Source of the DNA: Azospirillum endophyticum
GTDB taxonomy: Bacteria; Pseudomonadota; Alphaproteobacteria; Azospirillales; Azospirillaceae
Length of the DNA stretch: 64,000 bases
Direction: 5' to 3'
Assembly: GCF_016595245.1 (NCBI RefSeq)
Contig: NZ_JAENHM010000035.1
Location: 94,360 to 158,359 of the forward strand
Of the stretch, positions 8,792 to 17,586 are shown one piece after another. The position numbers and the translations under genes are program-made. The notes below the pieces were generated by a model. The model was not told where the DNA came from. It ran no database searches and saw nothing but the letters and a program-made list of their open reading frames with translations. Each line of letters starts with the position of its first letter. Position 1 is the first letter of the stretch.

Positions 8792-10621
8792 ATGGCCGGC
8801 ATCCAAACCCGCAGCTGGACCCTCGACCCCGCCGACCGCATCGCGGCGCTGGAGCGCGAGAACGCCAAGCTCCAGCGCATCAACAAGGTGCTGATGGACC
8901 GCGTCGAGCGGTCGATGGATTTCCAGGGCGGCGCCTTCTCCCTGTTCCAGACCGCCATCGTGCTGGAGCAGAAGATCCGCGAACGCACGCTGGAGCTGGA
9001 ACGCGCCCTGCACAAGCTGGAGGACAGCAACCGCGATCTCGCCCGCGCCAAGGAGCTGGCGGACACCATGCGGACCCGCCTGTTCGAGGCGATCGAGTCG
9101 GTGAACGAGGGTTTCGCCCTGTTCGACTCCGCCGACCGGCTGGTGCTGTGCAACCGGAAATACCTGTCCTACTGGCCGACGGTGGCCGGGCGCATCCAGG
9201 CCGGCATCCGCTTCAACGATCTGGTGGCGATGGTCGCCGCCGCCGGGGCGGTCAGCGAGCCGCCGCCCGACGTCTGGCTGCGCGAGCGGATGGAGCACCG
9301 CCACGACCTGAAAGGCGTCTTCCTCAACCGGCTGTCCGACGGCCGCTGGATCCAGGTGAACGAGCGGCGCACCCGCGACGGCGGCATCGTCGGCGTCTAC
9401 ACCGACATCACCGTCATCAAGCGCGAGGAGGAGCGGCGGCGCGAATCCGAACAGGCGGAGAAATCCGCACTGATGATGCTGAACGACCAGCTTCAGCAGG
9501 CCAAGTCCCAGGCCGATCAGGCCAATCTGTCCAAGACCCGCTTCATCGCCGCCGCCAGCCACGACCTGCTGCAGCCGCTGAACGCCGCCCGCCTGTTCGT
9601 CTCGGCGCTGGCCGACCTGGAACAGCCGGATGCCAATGCGGAGCTGGTGGAGAACATCGACGCGGCGCTGGCGTCGGTGGAAGACCTGCTGTCGGCGCTG
9701 CTCGACATCTCCAAGCTCGACGCCGGGGCGGTGACGCCGGAGGTGACCGACTTCCCCTTGCGCGGCGTCCTGGCGCCGCTCGCCTCCGAATATGCGGCGG
9801 TGGCGGCGGAGCGGGGCATCGACCTGAAGGTGGTGGGCTCCGGCGCGGTGGTGCGCAGCGACATGCGGCTGTTGCGCCGGATCGTGCAGAATTTCCTGTC
9901 CAACGCGTTGCGCTACGTCCAGGGCGGTCGGGTGGTGGTCGGTTGCCGCCGGACCGGCGACGGCATCCGGATCGAGGTGTGGGACAATGGGCCCGGCATC
10001 CCGCGCGACAAGATCGCCGAGATCTTCCAGGAATTCCGCCGGCTCGACACCCCGGTCAGCAAGGGGCGCGACCGCGGCATGGGGCTGGGGCTTGCCATCG
10101 TCGACCGCGTCGCCCGCATGCTGGACCATCCCATCACCGTGCGGTCGGAACCGGGCCGGGGATCCGTCTTCGCCGTCACCGTGCCGCGCGGGACGGAGCG
10201 CCGTGCCGCGCGCCCGGCGAGCGTCGCCGCCCGGCCGATGACCAACCGGCTGGCCGGAACCTCGGTGCTGGTGCTGGACAACGAGCCGGCGGTGGTGGCG
10301 GGGATGGAGGCATTGCTGCGCGGCTGGGCCTGCGACGTGGTGTCGGCCACCAACGGCGACGAGGCGCTGGCCCTGCTCTCCGGCATGCCGAAACCGCCCG
10401 ACCTGCTGATCGCCGACTATCACCTCGACGACGGGGTGCTCGGCGTCGACGAGGTGGCGCGGCTGCGCGCCGCCTGCGGCCGCATCCTGCCCGCCGTGAT
10501 CGTCACCGCCAACCGCACGCCGGAACTGGCGGACGAGGCGAAGGCGGCAGGGTGTCTGGTGCTGAACAAGCCGGTGAAGCCGGCGCAGCTGCGCGCGGTG
10601 ATGACGGGACTGGTGGGATAG
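8792..10621 (+). CDS. Hybrid sensor histidine kinase / response regulator, NahK-like
   Basis: A 609-residue soluble kinase. Order: N-terminal coiled coil (about 15-92, rich in ALERENAKL-type heptads), PAS (about 95-210), HisKA with ASHDLLQPLN (phospho-His H257), HATPase (about 350-465, DNGPGIP and GMGLGLAIV), and a C-terminal receiver with phosphoacceptor D542 in LIADYHLDD. The coil plus SHDLLQPLNAARLF pattern is characteristic of NahK-type kinases. GGAGGA at 8777-8782 drives translation, and the gene is coupled to the upstream FIST gene. The output partner is not visible. Confidence 0.9.
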   Translation: MAGIQTRSWTLDPADRIAALERENAKLQRINKVLMDRVERSMDFQGGAFSLFQTAIVLEQKIRERTLELERALHKLEDSNRDLARAKELADTMRTRLFEAIESVNEGFALFDSADRLVLCNRKYLSYWPTVAGRIQAGIRFNDLVAMVAAAGAVSEPPPDVWLRERMEHRHDLKGVFLNRLSDGRWIQVNERRTRDGGIVGVYTDITVIKREEERRRESEQAEKSALMMLNDQLQQAKSQADQANLSKTRFIAAASHDLLQPLNAARLFVSALADLEQPDANAELVENIDAALASVEDLLSALLDISKLDAGAVTPEVTDFPLRGVLAPLASEYAAVAAERGIDLKVVGSGAVVRSDMRLLRRIVQNFLSNALRYVQGGRVVVGCRRTGDGIRIEVWDNGPGIPRDKIAEIFQEFRRLDTPVSKGRDRGMGLGLAIVDRVARMLDHPITVRSEPGRGSVFAVTVPRGTERRAARPASVAARPMTNRLAGTSVLVLDNEPAVVAGMEALLRGWACDVVSATNGDEALALLSGMPKPPDLLIADYHLDDGVLGVDEVARLRAACGRILPAVIVTANRTPELADEAKAAGCLVLNKPVKPAQLRAVMTGLVG

Positions 10622-10689
10622 GGCGGCGTCGGAGGAGAGGCATGATGATTTACCGGTAACGCCTTACCGGTTCGGCTGTTGTCGGTTGC

Positions 10690-11409
10690 ATGACCGACCC
10701 GGCTGCATTGCGCGACAAGGCGCTCGAAATCCACCGGCTGCTGTGCACCGTCTACGGCTGCCCGGTCGCCTATTTCCACAGCCTCGACCCGCTGAGCGAG
10801 CTGGTGTCGTCGCTGCTGTCGCACCGCACCCGCAACGCCGCCTCCGGCGCCGCCTTCAAGGCGCTGCGGCGGCGCTGGTCCGACTGGGAGTCGGTGCGCG
10901 ACGCTCCGGTCGCCGAGGTCGAGGCGACCATCGCCGGGGTCACCTGGCCGGAGCAGAAGGCGCCGCGCATCCAGGCCATCCTGCGCCGCATCACCGAGCG
11001 GGTCGGCAGCCTGTCGCTCGACCTGCTGTCCGGCATGACGGTGCCCGAGGCGCGCGCCTGGCTGGAGGAATTGCCCGGGGTGGGGCCGAAGACCAGTGCG
11101 GCGGTGCTCAGCTTCTCCACTTTGCGGCAGGCGGCGCTGCCGGTGGACAGCCATCATCACCGCGTCGCGGTACGCACCGGCCTGATCCCCGCCAGCCTCG
11201 CCGTCGGCCCGTCGCACGCCGTGCTGTCGGCGCAACTGCCGGAGGGGTGGGATGCCCAGCAGGTCTACGACAACCACGAGGTCATGATGCTGCACGGCCA
11301 GCGCTGCTGCCATTATCAGGCGCCGGCCTGCGACCGCTGCGTGCTGCTGCGCCTCTGCCCGACGGGACAGGCCCTGCGCCCGTCGGAGGAGGAAAGGGAG
11401 AGCGCGTGA
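10690..11409 (+). CDS. HhH-GPD DNA glycosylase/AP lyase, endonuclease III-like
   Basis: A 239-residue base-excision repair enzyme. The helix-hairpin-helix LPGVGPKT holds the catalytic lysine K134, and D153 (VDSHHHRV) is the conserved aspartate. C207-x6-C214-x2-C217-x5-C223 is the endonuclease III [4Fe-4S] loop. It is diverged from canonical Nth, so it is probably a paralogue and the exact base specificity is unknown. It stands alone between the NahK-like kinase and a toxin-antitoxin pair. Confidence 0.88.
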   Translation: MTDPAALRDKALEIHRLLCTVYGCPVAYFHSLDPLSELVSSLLSHRTRNAASGAAFKALRRRWSDWESVRDAPVAEVEATIAGVTWPEQKAPRIQAILRRITERVGSLSLDLLSGMTVPEARAWLEELPGVGPKTSAAVLSFSTLRQAALPVDSHHHRVAVRTGLIPASLAVGPSHAVLSAQLPEGWDAQQVYDNHEVMMLHGQRCCHYQAPACDRCVLLRLCPTGQALRPSEEERESA

Positions 11410-11503
11410 AGGTGTGCCCGACCGGGCGTTGGGGATGCCGGATCGATGCGATCCTGTTATGATGCATTGTCGGTAGGGACATGGTGCCGAAAAGGGGAAC
11501 GTC

Positions 11504-11737
11504 ATGGGCTATGCTGAGCTGATCAGGAAGCTTCAAGCCTTGCCCGAAGACAAGCAGACCGAAGTCTTCGATTTCGTCGAATTCTTGACAGCCCGTTTCG
11601 CTGCCTCGAAGGAAGAGGGAAAGGAGGAGTGGTCCGAGGAGAAATTCGCCGAGTTCGGCATGGAGCAGGCAATGCGGGGGATGGAAGACGACCCTGTTAC
11701 CTACGGCCGTGACGATCTCCGGAAAGTCTGGCGGTGA
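11504..11737 (+). CDS. DUF2281 antitoxin-like protein
   Basis: A 77-residue acidic protein starting MGYAELIRKLQALPEDKQTEVFDFVEFL, the signature of DUF2281 (VapB/Phd-like antitoxin). Its stop overlaps the GTG start of a PemK/MazF-type toxin, giving the classic antitoxin-first layout. The C-terminal half is probably the toxin-binding tail (inference). Confidence 0.8.
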   Translation: MGYAELIRKLQALPEDKQTEVFDFVEFLTARFAASKEEGKEEWSEEKFAEFGMEQAMRGMEDDPVTYGRDDLRKVWR

Positions 11738-12093
11738 AATGGGCTGGTCAGATTGTCCTGGTGCCCTTCCCGTTCACGGACCTGAACGGGAGCAAGCTGC
11801 GTCCAGTGTTGTTGATCCGGCAGGTTTCTTCCCGTTTCGATGATTGGTTTGTCTGCATGGTCTCGTCACAGATCCGGCAGGCTGAACCCGATCTCGATGA
11901 AATTCTATCACCAGGCGATCCCGACTTCGGTGATACCGGCCTGAAGGTGTCCAGCGTGTTGCGGCTGGGTCGGCTCGCCGTGATCGATGGAGCGCTGTTC
12001 AGCGGTGAGATTGGTGAGATCGGACCTGAACGGTTGGATCGCCTGCGCCATCGTCTGGCTGCTTGGTTGACCGACACTCCGAAAATCTCGTGA
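11734..12093 (+). CDS. PemK/MazF-family toxin (endoribonuclease)
   Basis: A 119-residue protein beginning MKWAGQIVLVPFPFTDLNGSKLRPVLLI, the conserved N-terminus of PemK/MazF toxins that cleave mRNA. Arg23 in the KLRPVL segment matches the family's active-site arginine region. It starts with GTG inside the antitoxin stop codon (GTGA overlap), so the two are translationally coupled. Activity is inferred from family only. Confidence 0.85.
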   Translation: MKWAGQIVLVPFPFTDLNGSKLRPVLLIRQVSSRFDDWFVCMVSSQIRQAEPDLDEILSPGDPDFGDTGLKVSSVLRLGRLAVIDGALFSGEIGEIGPERLDRLRHRLAAWLTDTPKIS

Positions 12094-12237
12094 CGGACAT
12101 GCGCGACCCCTCACGTTTTGTGCATTGCAACACGCAGGCATTCCCAGAACGCAGGACCGGTTACCGGCAGCAGAGCGCATATAAGACTGCGCGGGCGACG
12201 AAGACGCCGCTCCGGTTTCCATAAGACGAGGCCTGAG

Positions 12238-12423
12238 GTGATACACAAGATTCTGGATGCGATCGATGCCATCGTCGCGGAAAAGCGTCAGAACGGGCAG
12301 CTTGAGGACTGGCTCAAGAGCGGAGCTGCACGCCGTTTCTGCGAGAAGATTTCGTCCGAACGCAAGCACTATTATCCCGCCCTGCTCCTCTATTTGGAGC
12401 GAAACGGCGGGCAGCACGTCTGA
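12238..12423 (+). CDS. Small hypothetical protein
   Basis: A possible 61-residue protein, VIHKILDAIDAIVAEKRQNG onward, mostly helical and charged. A longer frame begins at 12118, but its N-terminal part is Arg-rich and not protein-like, so GTG 12238 is preferred. No family is recognised. It lies between the toxin gene and a bidirectional terminator. Confidence 0.35.
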   Translation: MIHKILDAIDAIVAEKRQNGQLEDWLKSGAARRFCEKISSERKHYYPALLLYLERNGGQHV

Positions 12424-12444
12424 CAGCATCCGGGTAACGGGAAC

Positions 12445-12475
12445 GGGCCGCGGCATTCCGCGGCCCGCCCGTTTC
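12445..12475. terminator. Bidirectional hairpin terminator
   Basis: GGGCCGCGG (12445-12453) pairs perfectly with CCGCGGCCC (12458-12466) around a 4-base loop, followed by GCCCGTTTCT. It sits between convergent transcription units, 10 bases before the end of the CoA-transferase gene on the minus strand. Confidence 0.65.
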
Positions 12476-12484
12476 TGAGGGGCC

Positions 12485-13987
12485 CTATTCGGCCGCCGCC
12501 GGCATCATGCTGCCGGTCTGCAGGAAGCGGCTGTGCCAGGCGAAGGCCTCTTCCAGCAGGTGCGGGGTGTGGCCGCCGCGCTGAAGCGCCCGGCGGTGAT
12601 AGTCGGCCGCCAACTCGCGGTAGCCGGGATGGACGCAGTTGCGGATGATGGTCGCCGCCCGTTCGCGCGGCGCCAGTCCGCGCAGGTCGGCCAACCCGAT
12701 CTCCGTCACCAGCACGTCGACGTCATGCTCGTTGTGGTCGACATGGGTGACCATCGGCACGACGCTGGAGATGGCGCCGCCCTTGGCCAGCGACTTGGTG
12801 ACGAAGATGGCGAGGTGGCCGTTGCGGGCGAAATCGCCGGAGCCGCCGATGCCGTTCATCATCTGCGTGCCGTTGACGTGGGTGGAGTTGACGTTGCCGT
12901 AGATGTCGCACTCCAGCGCCGTGTTGATGCCGATGACGCCGAGCCGCCGGATCACTTCCGGGTGGTTGGAGATCTCCTGCGGGCGCAGCAGCAGCCGGCC
13001 CTTGTAGGTGCCGATCCTCGGCAGCACCTCGGCATATTTCCCGGCGCTGAGCGTGATCGAGGATCCGGACGCGAAGGTCAGCTTGCCGGCGTCGAACAGC
13101 TCGAAGGTGCTGTCCTGCAGCACCTCGCTGTACATGGTCAGGTCGTGGAACGGCCCGTCGATCAGCCCGTGCAGCACCGCGTTGGCGATGGTGCCGATTC
13201 CGGCCTGGAGCGGCGCCAGCGAGCGGCCGAGCCGGCCTTGCTTGACTTCGCGACCCAGGAACTCGATCAGATGGCCGGCGATGGCCCTGGTCTCGTCATC
13301 CGGCGGCAGGATGCTGGCGGAGCTGTCCTGCTTGCGCGTCACCACGATGGCGGCGATCTTCGACGGGTCGATCGGGATGTAGGGCAGGCCGGCGCGGCTT
13401 TCCGCCGTCACCACCGGGATCGGCTCGCGGAAGGGCCGGCGGGTCGGGATGTAGACGTCATGCATCCCCTCCAGATCCAGCGGCTGGGTCAGGTTCAGCT
13501 CGATGATGACCTTCTCGGCCAGGATGGCGAAGGTCGCCGAGTTGCCGATCGAGGTGGTCGGCACGATGCCGCCGGTGTCGGTGATGGCGCAGGCCTCGAT
13601 CACCGCGACGTCGACTGGACCCATCTGGCGCGAGCGCAGCAGTTCCACCGTCTCCGACAGATGCTGGTCGACGAACATCACCTCGCCGCGGTTGATCGCC
13701 TTGCGCAGCACCGGGTCGGCCTGGAAGGGCAGGCGGCGCGACAGCACCCCCGCCTCGGTCAGGATGCGGTCGACGTCGTTGCCCAGCGAGGCGCCGGTCA
13801 TCAGCGTGATCTTCAGCTTTTCCGACGCGGCGCGCTCGGCCAGCGCCAGCGGCACCGCCTTGGCGTCGCCGGCGCGGGTGAAGCCGCTCATGCCCACGGT
13901 CATGCCGTCCTTGATGAGGAAGGCGGCTTCTTCGGCCGGGACCACCTTGCCCCACAGGGATTTCAGGCGGATGCGATCTCGGTACAT
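12485..13987 (-). CDS. Acetyl-CoA hydrolase/transferase family (succinyl-CoA:acetate CoA-transferase type)
   Basis: A 500-residue class I CoA-transferase. It shows the family segments YSEVLQDS, whose glutamate is the likely CoA-thioester carrier, GIGGSGDFARNG and MVTHVDHNEHDVDV. Length and motifs match AarC/Cat1/ScpC enzymes that move CoA between succinate, acetate or propionate. The start at 13987 is set by AAGGAACG just upstream on the minus strand; a longer frame to 14050 exists. It is divergent from an AraC-type regulator, which may control it. Confidence 0.9.
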   Translation of the reverse strand: MYRDRIRLKSLWGKVVPAEEAAFLIKDGMTVGMSGFTRAGDAKAVPLALAERAASEKLKITLMTGASLGNDVDRILTEAGVLSRRLPFQADPVLRKAINRGEVMFVDQHLSETVELLRSRQMGPVDVAVIEACAITDTGGIVPTTSIGNSATFAILAEKVIIELNLTQPLDLEGMHDVYIPTRRPFREPIPVVTAESRAGLPYIPIDPSKIAAIVVTRKQDSSASILPPDDETRAIAGHLIEFLGREVKQGRLGRSLAPLQAGIGTIANAVLHGLIDGPFHDLTMYSEVLQDSTFELFDAGKLTFASGSSITLSAGKYAEVLPRIGTYKGRLLLRPQEISNHPEVIRRLGVIGINTALECDIYGNVNSTHVNGTQMMNGIGGSGDFARNGHLAIFVTKSLAKGGAISSVVPMVTHVDHNEHDVDVLVTEIGLADLRGLAPRERAATIIRNCVHPGYRELAADYHRRALQRGGHTPHLLEEAFAWHSRFLQTGSMMPAAAE

Positions 13988-14334
13988 CGGGCGTTCCTTT
14001 ATGAGTGTTTTTTGGTGATTGGCGACCGATCCGTTCCCGTCCGGCCGCATTTCTTATTTGAAAATACTCATAAGGATGGACCGGCCGGCGCGGCAACCGT
14101 TTGTCCGGAATGTCAGGCAACCCTCAAGTGAATGGGTGGGCGAATATCGGCGGACCGGTGCACAATACGGACGGAGACTTGATGAGTCTGAGAAGGGATT
14201 TTCTGAAATTCAGTTTCGTCTGCTGGTAATTGTGCCGAGCGGCCAATCCTGTGCAGGCGCAACCGTCCGCTTGTCGGCGCCGGGGATGGGGGCGTACCAT
14301 CGGCCCACCCAACCGAACGCAGGAGTCCGCCGAC
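13988..14334. promoter_or_regulatory. Divergent intergenic region with TTATGAGT inverted repeats
   Basis: A 347-base region between the CoA-transferase and the AraC-type regulator. TTATGAGT at 13999-14006 recurs inverted as ACTCATAA at 14066-14073, and flanking bases extend the match to about 13 positions with one indel. The pair, 60 bases apart, could be operator half-sites acting through looping. No convincing gene is present. Confidence 0.4.
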
Positions 14335-15072
14335 GTGGCGTCCCCGCATCGGCCGTCCGTCAGCACCCGCAGTTACGACGGGCATGAACGGCGGCACGCG
14401 CATGACCATCACCAGATCGTGCTGCCCATCGCCGGTACCCTCGACATGGAGGTCGGCGGAGCCTGCGGGCGGGTGGGAGACGGGCATGGGGTGCTGGTGG
14501 CCGACCGGGTGCCGCACAGCTTCCGCAGCGGCGGGGCCAACCGCTTCGTCGTGCTGGACGTGCCGGCTGCCGGGCTGGTGCCGGAGGCGGCGATCCGCGC
14601 CTGCGGCGCCTTCTTCGCCATCGACGGCGCGCTGGACGGGCTGGTGCGCTATCTGGCGGCGGAGGCGGCCGACCGGCCGCTCGATCCGGTGCTGGCCCAT
14701 CATTCGGCAGGGCTACTGCTGCGCGCTCTGGAGGCGCGCCAGCCGCCACCCGTATCGAGCGATCCCATCGACCGCGCCCTGGCTCTGATGGCGGAGCGCT
14801 GCGGCGAACCGCTGACGGTAGCCGAACTGGCCGAGGCGGCCGGTCTGGCGCCCAGCCGTTTCCATGAACGCTTTCGGGCTCGCACCGGCAGTACCCCGGC
14901 CCGCCTGCTGGCCGAGCTGCGGCTGGACCGGGCGGAGGCCCTGTTGCGTGACGGCCGCTTGCCGTTGGCGGAAGTGGCGTTGGCCGTCGGCTTCTCCGAC
15001 CAGAGCGCCCTGACCCGCAGCTTGCGCCGTTGTCGCGGCACCACGCCGGGGGCGGTGCGGAAAGGAAGCTAA
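14335..15072 (+). CDS. AraC-family transcriptional regulator
   Basis: A 245-residue protein with an N-terminal cupin-like sensing half (histidine-rich GHERRHAHDHHQIVLP, then a VADRVPHSF segment) and a C-terminal double helix-turn-helix: LTVAELAEAAGLAPSRFHER and VALAVGFSDQSALTRSL. GTG 14335 with GGAG nearby is favoured over 14230. It is divergent from the CoA-transferase gene and its stop overlaps the stop of the hydrolase by four bases. The effector is unknown. Confidence 0.87.
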   Translation: MASPHRPSVSTRSYDGHERRHAHDHHQIVLPIAGTLDMEVGGACGRVGDGHGVLVADRVPHSFRSGGANRFVVLDVPAAGLVPEAAIRACGAFFAIDGALDGLVRYLAAEAADRPLDPVLAHHSAGLLLRALEARQPPPVSSDPIDRALALMAERCGEPLTVAELAEAAGLAPSRFHERFRARTGSTPARLLAELRLDRAEALLRDGRLPLAEVALAVGFSDQSALTRSLRRCRGTTPGAVRKGS

Positions 15073-15755
15073 AGAGCGCGGGCCGCCTCGACGATCACCG
15101 CCGCCACCGCATCCGGACGCGACAGGTGGGGGGCGTGGCCGCTTTCGACCTCCACCGTCCGGGCACCGATGCGCGAGGCGGTGGCGCGCAGGAAATCCGG
15201 CGGCAGCATGCGGTCCTGGCTGGCGACGACATACCAGGCGGGCTTGGTCTTCCAGGCGGCGGCGGTCACCCGGGTCGCGAAGCAGGCTGCCGCCACCGGC
15301 CCCTGGGTGGCAGCCAGCAGGGCGGCCTCCGCCGCCGGCAGATCCTGGGCGAAGTTGCGGGCCATGCCCTCCGGCGTCAGGGTCAGGAAGCGGCCCTTGT
15401 CGACCGACACCCCCGACAGGCCGGCGGATGGCGGGAAGGGCTTCAGCGTATCGTTCGGCGATTGCCCGGCATCGGGGGCGAAGGCGGCGACGTAGACCAA
15501 TGCTTTCACCCGCTCCTGCTCGCCGATCTGGGTGATCACCGCCCCGCCCCAGGAATGGCCGACCAGCACCACCGGCCCCTTGCTGCGGTCGATGGCGCGC
15601 TGGACATGGGCGACGTCGTCGTCGAGCGAGACCAGCGGGTTCTGCACCGCGACCGCCGCGAATCCTTCCGCTTGCAGGCGCGGGATCACCCGGCCCCAGG
15701 AGGAGCCGTCGGCGAAGGCGCCATGGACGAGGATGATGGTCGGATTGGAACTCAT
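15069..15755 (-). CDS. Alpha/beta-fold hydrolase, EstC/hydroxynitrile-lyase-like
   Basis: A 228-residue serine hydrolase. An oxyanion HGAF motif lies near residue 11, the nucleophile elbow is G66-H-S68-W-G70, D181 (SQDRMLPP) is the acid and H207 (ESGHAPHLS) the base. Length and motifs match the small methylesterase-like alpha/beta hydrolases. It overlaps convergently with the AraC-type gene by four bases. Substrate is not predictable. Confidence 0.85.
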   Translation of the reverse strand: MSSNPTIILVHGAFADGSSWGRVIPRLQAEGFAAVAVQNPLVSLDDDVAHVQRAIDRSKGPVVLVGHSWGGAVITQIGEQERVKALVYVAAFAPDAGQSPNDTLKPFPPSAGLSGVSVDKGRFLTLTPEGMARNFAQDLPAAEAALLAATQGPVAAACFATRVTAAAWKTKPAWYVVASQDRMLPPDFLRATASRIGARTVEVESGHAPHLSRPDAVAAVIVEAARAL

Positions 15756-15863
15756 GGAAGCGGCTCCCGCTGGCGGTCGGACCCGCCACTCAGAGCATGG
15801 CGACAGGGGGAGGGTCCAGCCGGAGCGGGGCGATTTTTCTCCAGGCGGAAAAGGGCCTGCGTC

Positions 15864-16481
15864 TTATTCCGCCGGTTGACGGCTCGTGCGCCGGCCGAAG
15901 GTGGCGACGCGGTAGACGTACCAGAGGGCGATTCCGGCGGCAACGACGTTGGACAGCGGGTTCAGCCAGCCGGAGACCTGCTGGTAACGGTCTTCCAGCA
16001 GATAGCCGGCGGAGGCGAGAAAGGTGGTCCAGATCGCGGTGCCGACGGTGGTGTAGAGCAGGAAGGGGGCCAGCGCCATCTCCGATACTCCGGCGGGGAT
16101 GGAGATCAGCGTGCGCACCGCCGGGATCATCCGGCCGATCAGCACCGACCGCCCGCCATGCTCGCGGAACCGGGCGGCGGCTTCGTCCACTTCCTCCGGC
16201 GCGATGGTCAGCCAGCGGCCATGGCGGGCGGCCCACTGCTTCAGCCGGCGGCTCCCGACCCAGCGGCCGATCAGGTACCAGAACAGCGCCCCCAGCACCG
16301 CGCCCGCCGTGCCCGAGACGATGATCATCGGCAGGCCGAGGTCGCCGCGCGCGGCGGTGAAGCCGGCCAGCGGCAGGATCAGCTCCGATGGGATGGGAGG
16401 AAACAGGTTCTCCGCGAACATCAGCAGAGCCACGCCGAGATAGCCGGTCTGCTGCACCATGTTGACGATCCAATCGAACAC
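15864..16481 (-). CDS. DedA-family membrane protein
   Basis: A 205-residue inner-membrane protein of the DedA/Tvp38 superfamily, which includes undecaprenyl-phosphate and phospholipid flippases. It shows the signature ENLFPPIPSELIL near the start, an Arg-containing GRMIPAVRTLISIPAG re-entrant segment, and about five hydrophobic spans. The GTG start at 16481 has AGGAGG six bases upstream on the minus strand; the longer ATG frame at 16553 lacks support. It stands alone. Confidence 0.88.
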   Translation of the reverse strand: MFDWIVNMVQQTGYLGVALLMFAENLFPPIPSELILPLAGFTAARGDLGLPMIIVSGTAGAVLGALFWYLIGRWVGSRRLKQWAARHGRWLTIAPEEVDEAAARFREHGGRSVLIGRMIPAVRTLISIPAGVSEMALAPFLLYTTVGTAIWTTFLASAGYLLEDRYQQVSGWLNPLSNVVAAGIALWYVYRVATFGRRTSRQPAE

Positions 16482-16634
16482 GTCGGTCCTCCTGCACTGG
16501 CCGTCCCGCCACCCACCGTCCCGACCAACACCAGGACAGGGGATTGGTTGCATCCAGGGGCTCGCAGCGGCGGCCGGCCCTGCTTATGTTTGCAGGTGTA
16601 ACGATTGGATATGCTGAGGAGGGGAAAGGCGCAG

Positions 16635-17114
16635 ATGGCGGCGATCAAGCTCGACCGGCATGAGAAGGGCATCCTGGCGGCCCTGCAGGAAAATGCCCGC
16701 CTGACCATGCAGGAACTGGGCGATACCGTCGGCCTGTCGGCCTCCCCCTGCTGGCGTCGGGTGCGGTCGATGGAGGACATCGGCGTCATCCGCCGCTATA
16801 CCGTGCAGCTGGATCCGCGCAAGCTTGGGCTCGGCGAATGCGTCTTCGCCCATGTCACGCTGGAACGGCACAAGGAGAATGCGGTCGACCAGTTCGAGAC
16901 CGCCATCGCCGGCATGCCGGAGGTGCTGGAATGCTTCGCCGTCACCGGCGATGCCGACTATCTCCTGCGCATCGTCGTGCCGACCACGGAGGATTACGGC
17001 CGCTTCCTCAGCGAACGCATCTTCTCCATCCCCGCGGTCTCGCACGTCAAATCGAGCGTCACCCTGAAGGAGGTCAAATTCGAGACCCGGCTGCCGCTCG
17101 ATCATCTGGAGTGA
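16635..17114 (+). CDS. Lrp/AsnC-family transcriptional regulator
   Basis: A 159-residue regulator with an N-terminal winged HTH (LTMQELGDTVGLSASPCWRRV) and a C-terminal RAM/ligand domain (VTGDADYLLRIVV). It is a close paralogue of the Lrp gene at 62771-63256; both share GECVFAHVTL and VLEC-AV-GDADYLLR. ATG 16635 follows AGGAGGGG at 16617-16624. Its last 41 bases overlap the end of the convergent GNAT gene. Target genes are unknown. Confidence 0.88.
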   Translation: MAAIKLDRHEKGILAALQENARLTMQELGDTVGLSASPCWRRVRSMEDIGVIRRYTVQLDPRKLGLGECVFAHVTLERHKENAVDQFETAIAGMPEVLECFAVTGDADYLLRIVVPTTEDYGRFLSERIFSIPAVSHVKSSVTLKEVKFETRLPLDHLE

Positions 17115-17586
17115 GCGGCGCGTTCCCGCCATCGCGCCATCCATAGAAGCAGACGGGCGTGCCGAGATGGGGATGCACGCCTTCTCCAAACAGGTCCAGG
17201 CCGTGGCGCTCGTAAAACAGACGCCCCCGCCTGTTTGCCCGGGGCGTGCGAAGGGTGAAGCCGTTCGGCATGACGCGCTTTGCCAATTCCAGCAACGCCA
17301 ACCCGATGCCTTGGCCCTGGTTGTCCGGATGGACGAACAACTGATCGAGCTTGGACTCTGCGGGGTTCAGCGCGAGTATCCCCACGGCCTGTCCGTTCGA
17401 CAGGGCGATGCGCAGATCCCATCCGGCGGCGAGTTCCCGGTCGATCCGGATGCGAAGTTCGGCCCGCGAGGGGAAGGCCGCCGTCACTCCCTCCATCCGG
17501 CGCGCGCTCTCGAACCAGATGGCGGCGACGTCGTCGAGCTCATCGGTGCGCGCCGGCCGTATGTCGAAGGTTGACCCTTTATCCAT
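17074..17586 (-). CDS. GNAT-family N-acetyltransferase
   Basis: A 170-residue acetyltransferase. The acetyl-CoA-binding motif A is FVHPDNQGQGIGLALLELAK, and the C-terminal LFYERHGLDLFGEG is the usual beta6-alpha4 element. It is translated downstream of the AlkX-like glycosylase with an 8-base overlap, suggesting one operon, and overlaps the convergent Lrp gene by 41 bases. The substrate is unknown. Confidence 0.85.
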   Translation of the reverse strand: MDKGSTFDIRPARTDELDDVAAIWFESARRMEGVTAAFPSRAELRIRIDRELAAGWDLRIALSNGQAVGILALNPAESKLDQLFVHPDNQGQGIGLALLELAKRVMPNGFTLRTPRANRRGRLFYERHGLDLFGEGVHPHLGTPVCFYGWRDGGNAPLTPDDRAAAGSRI

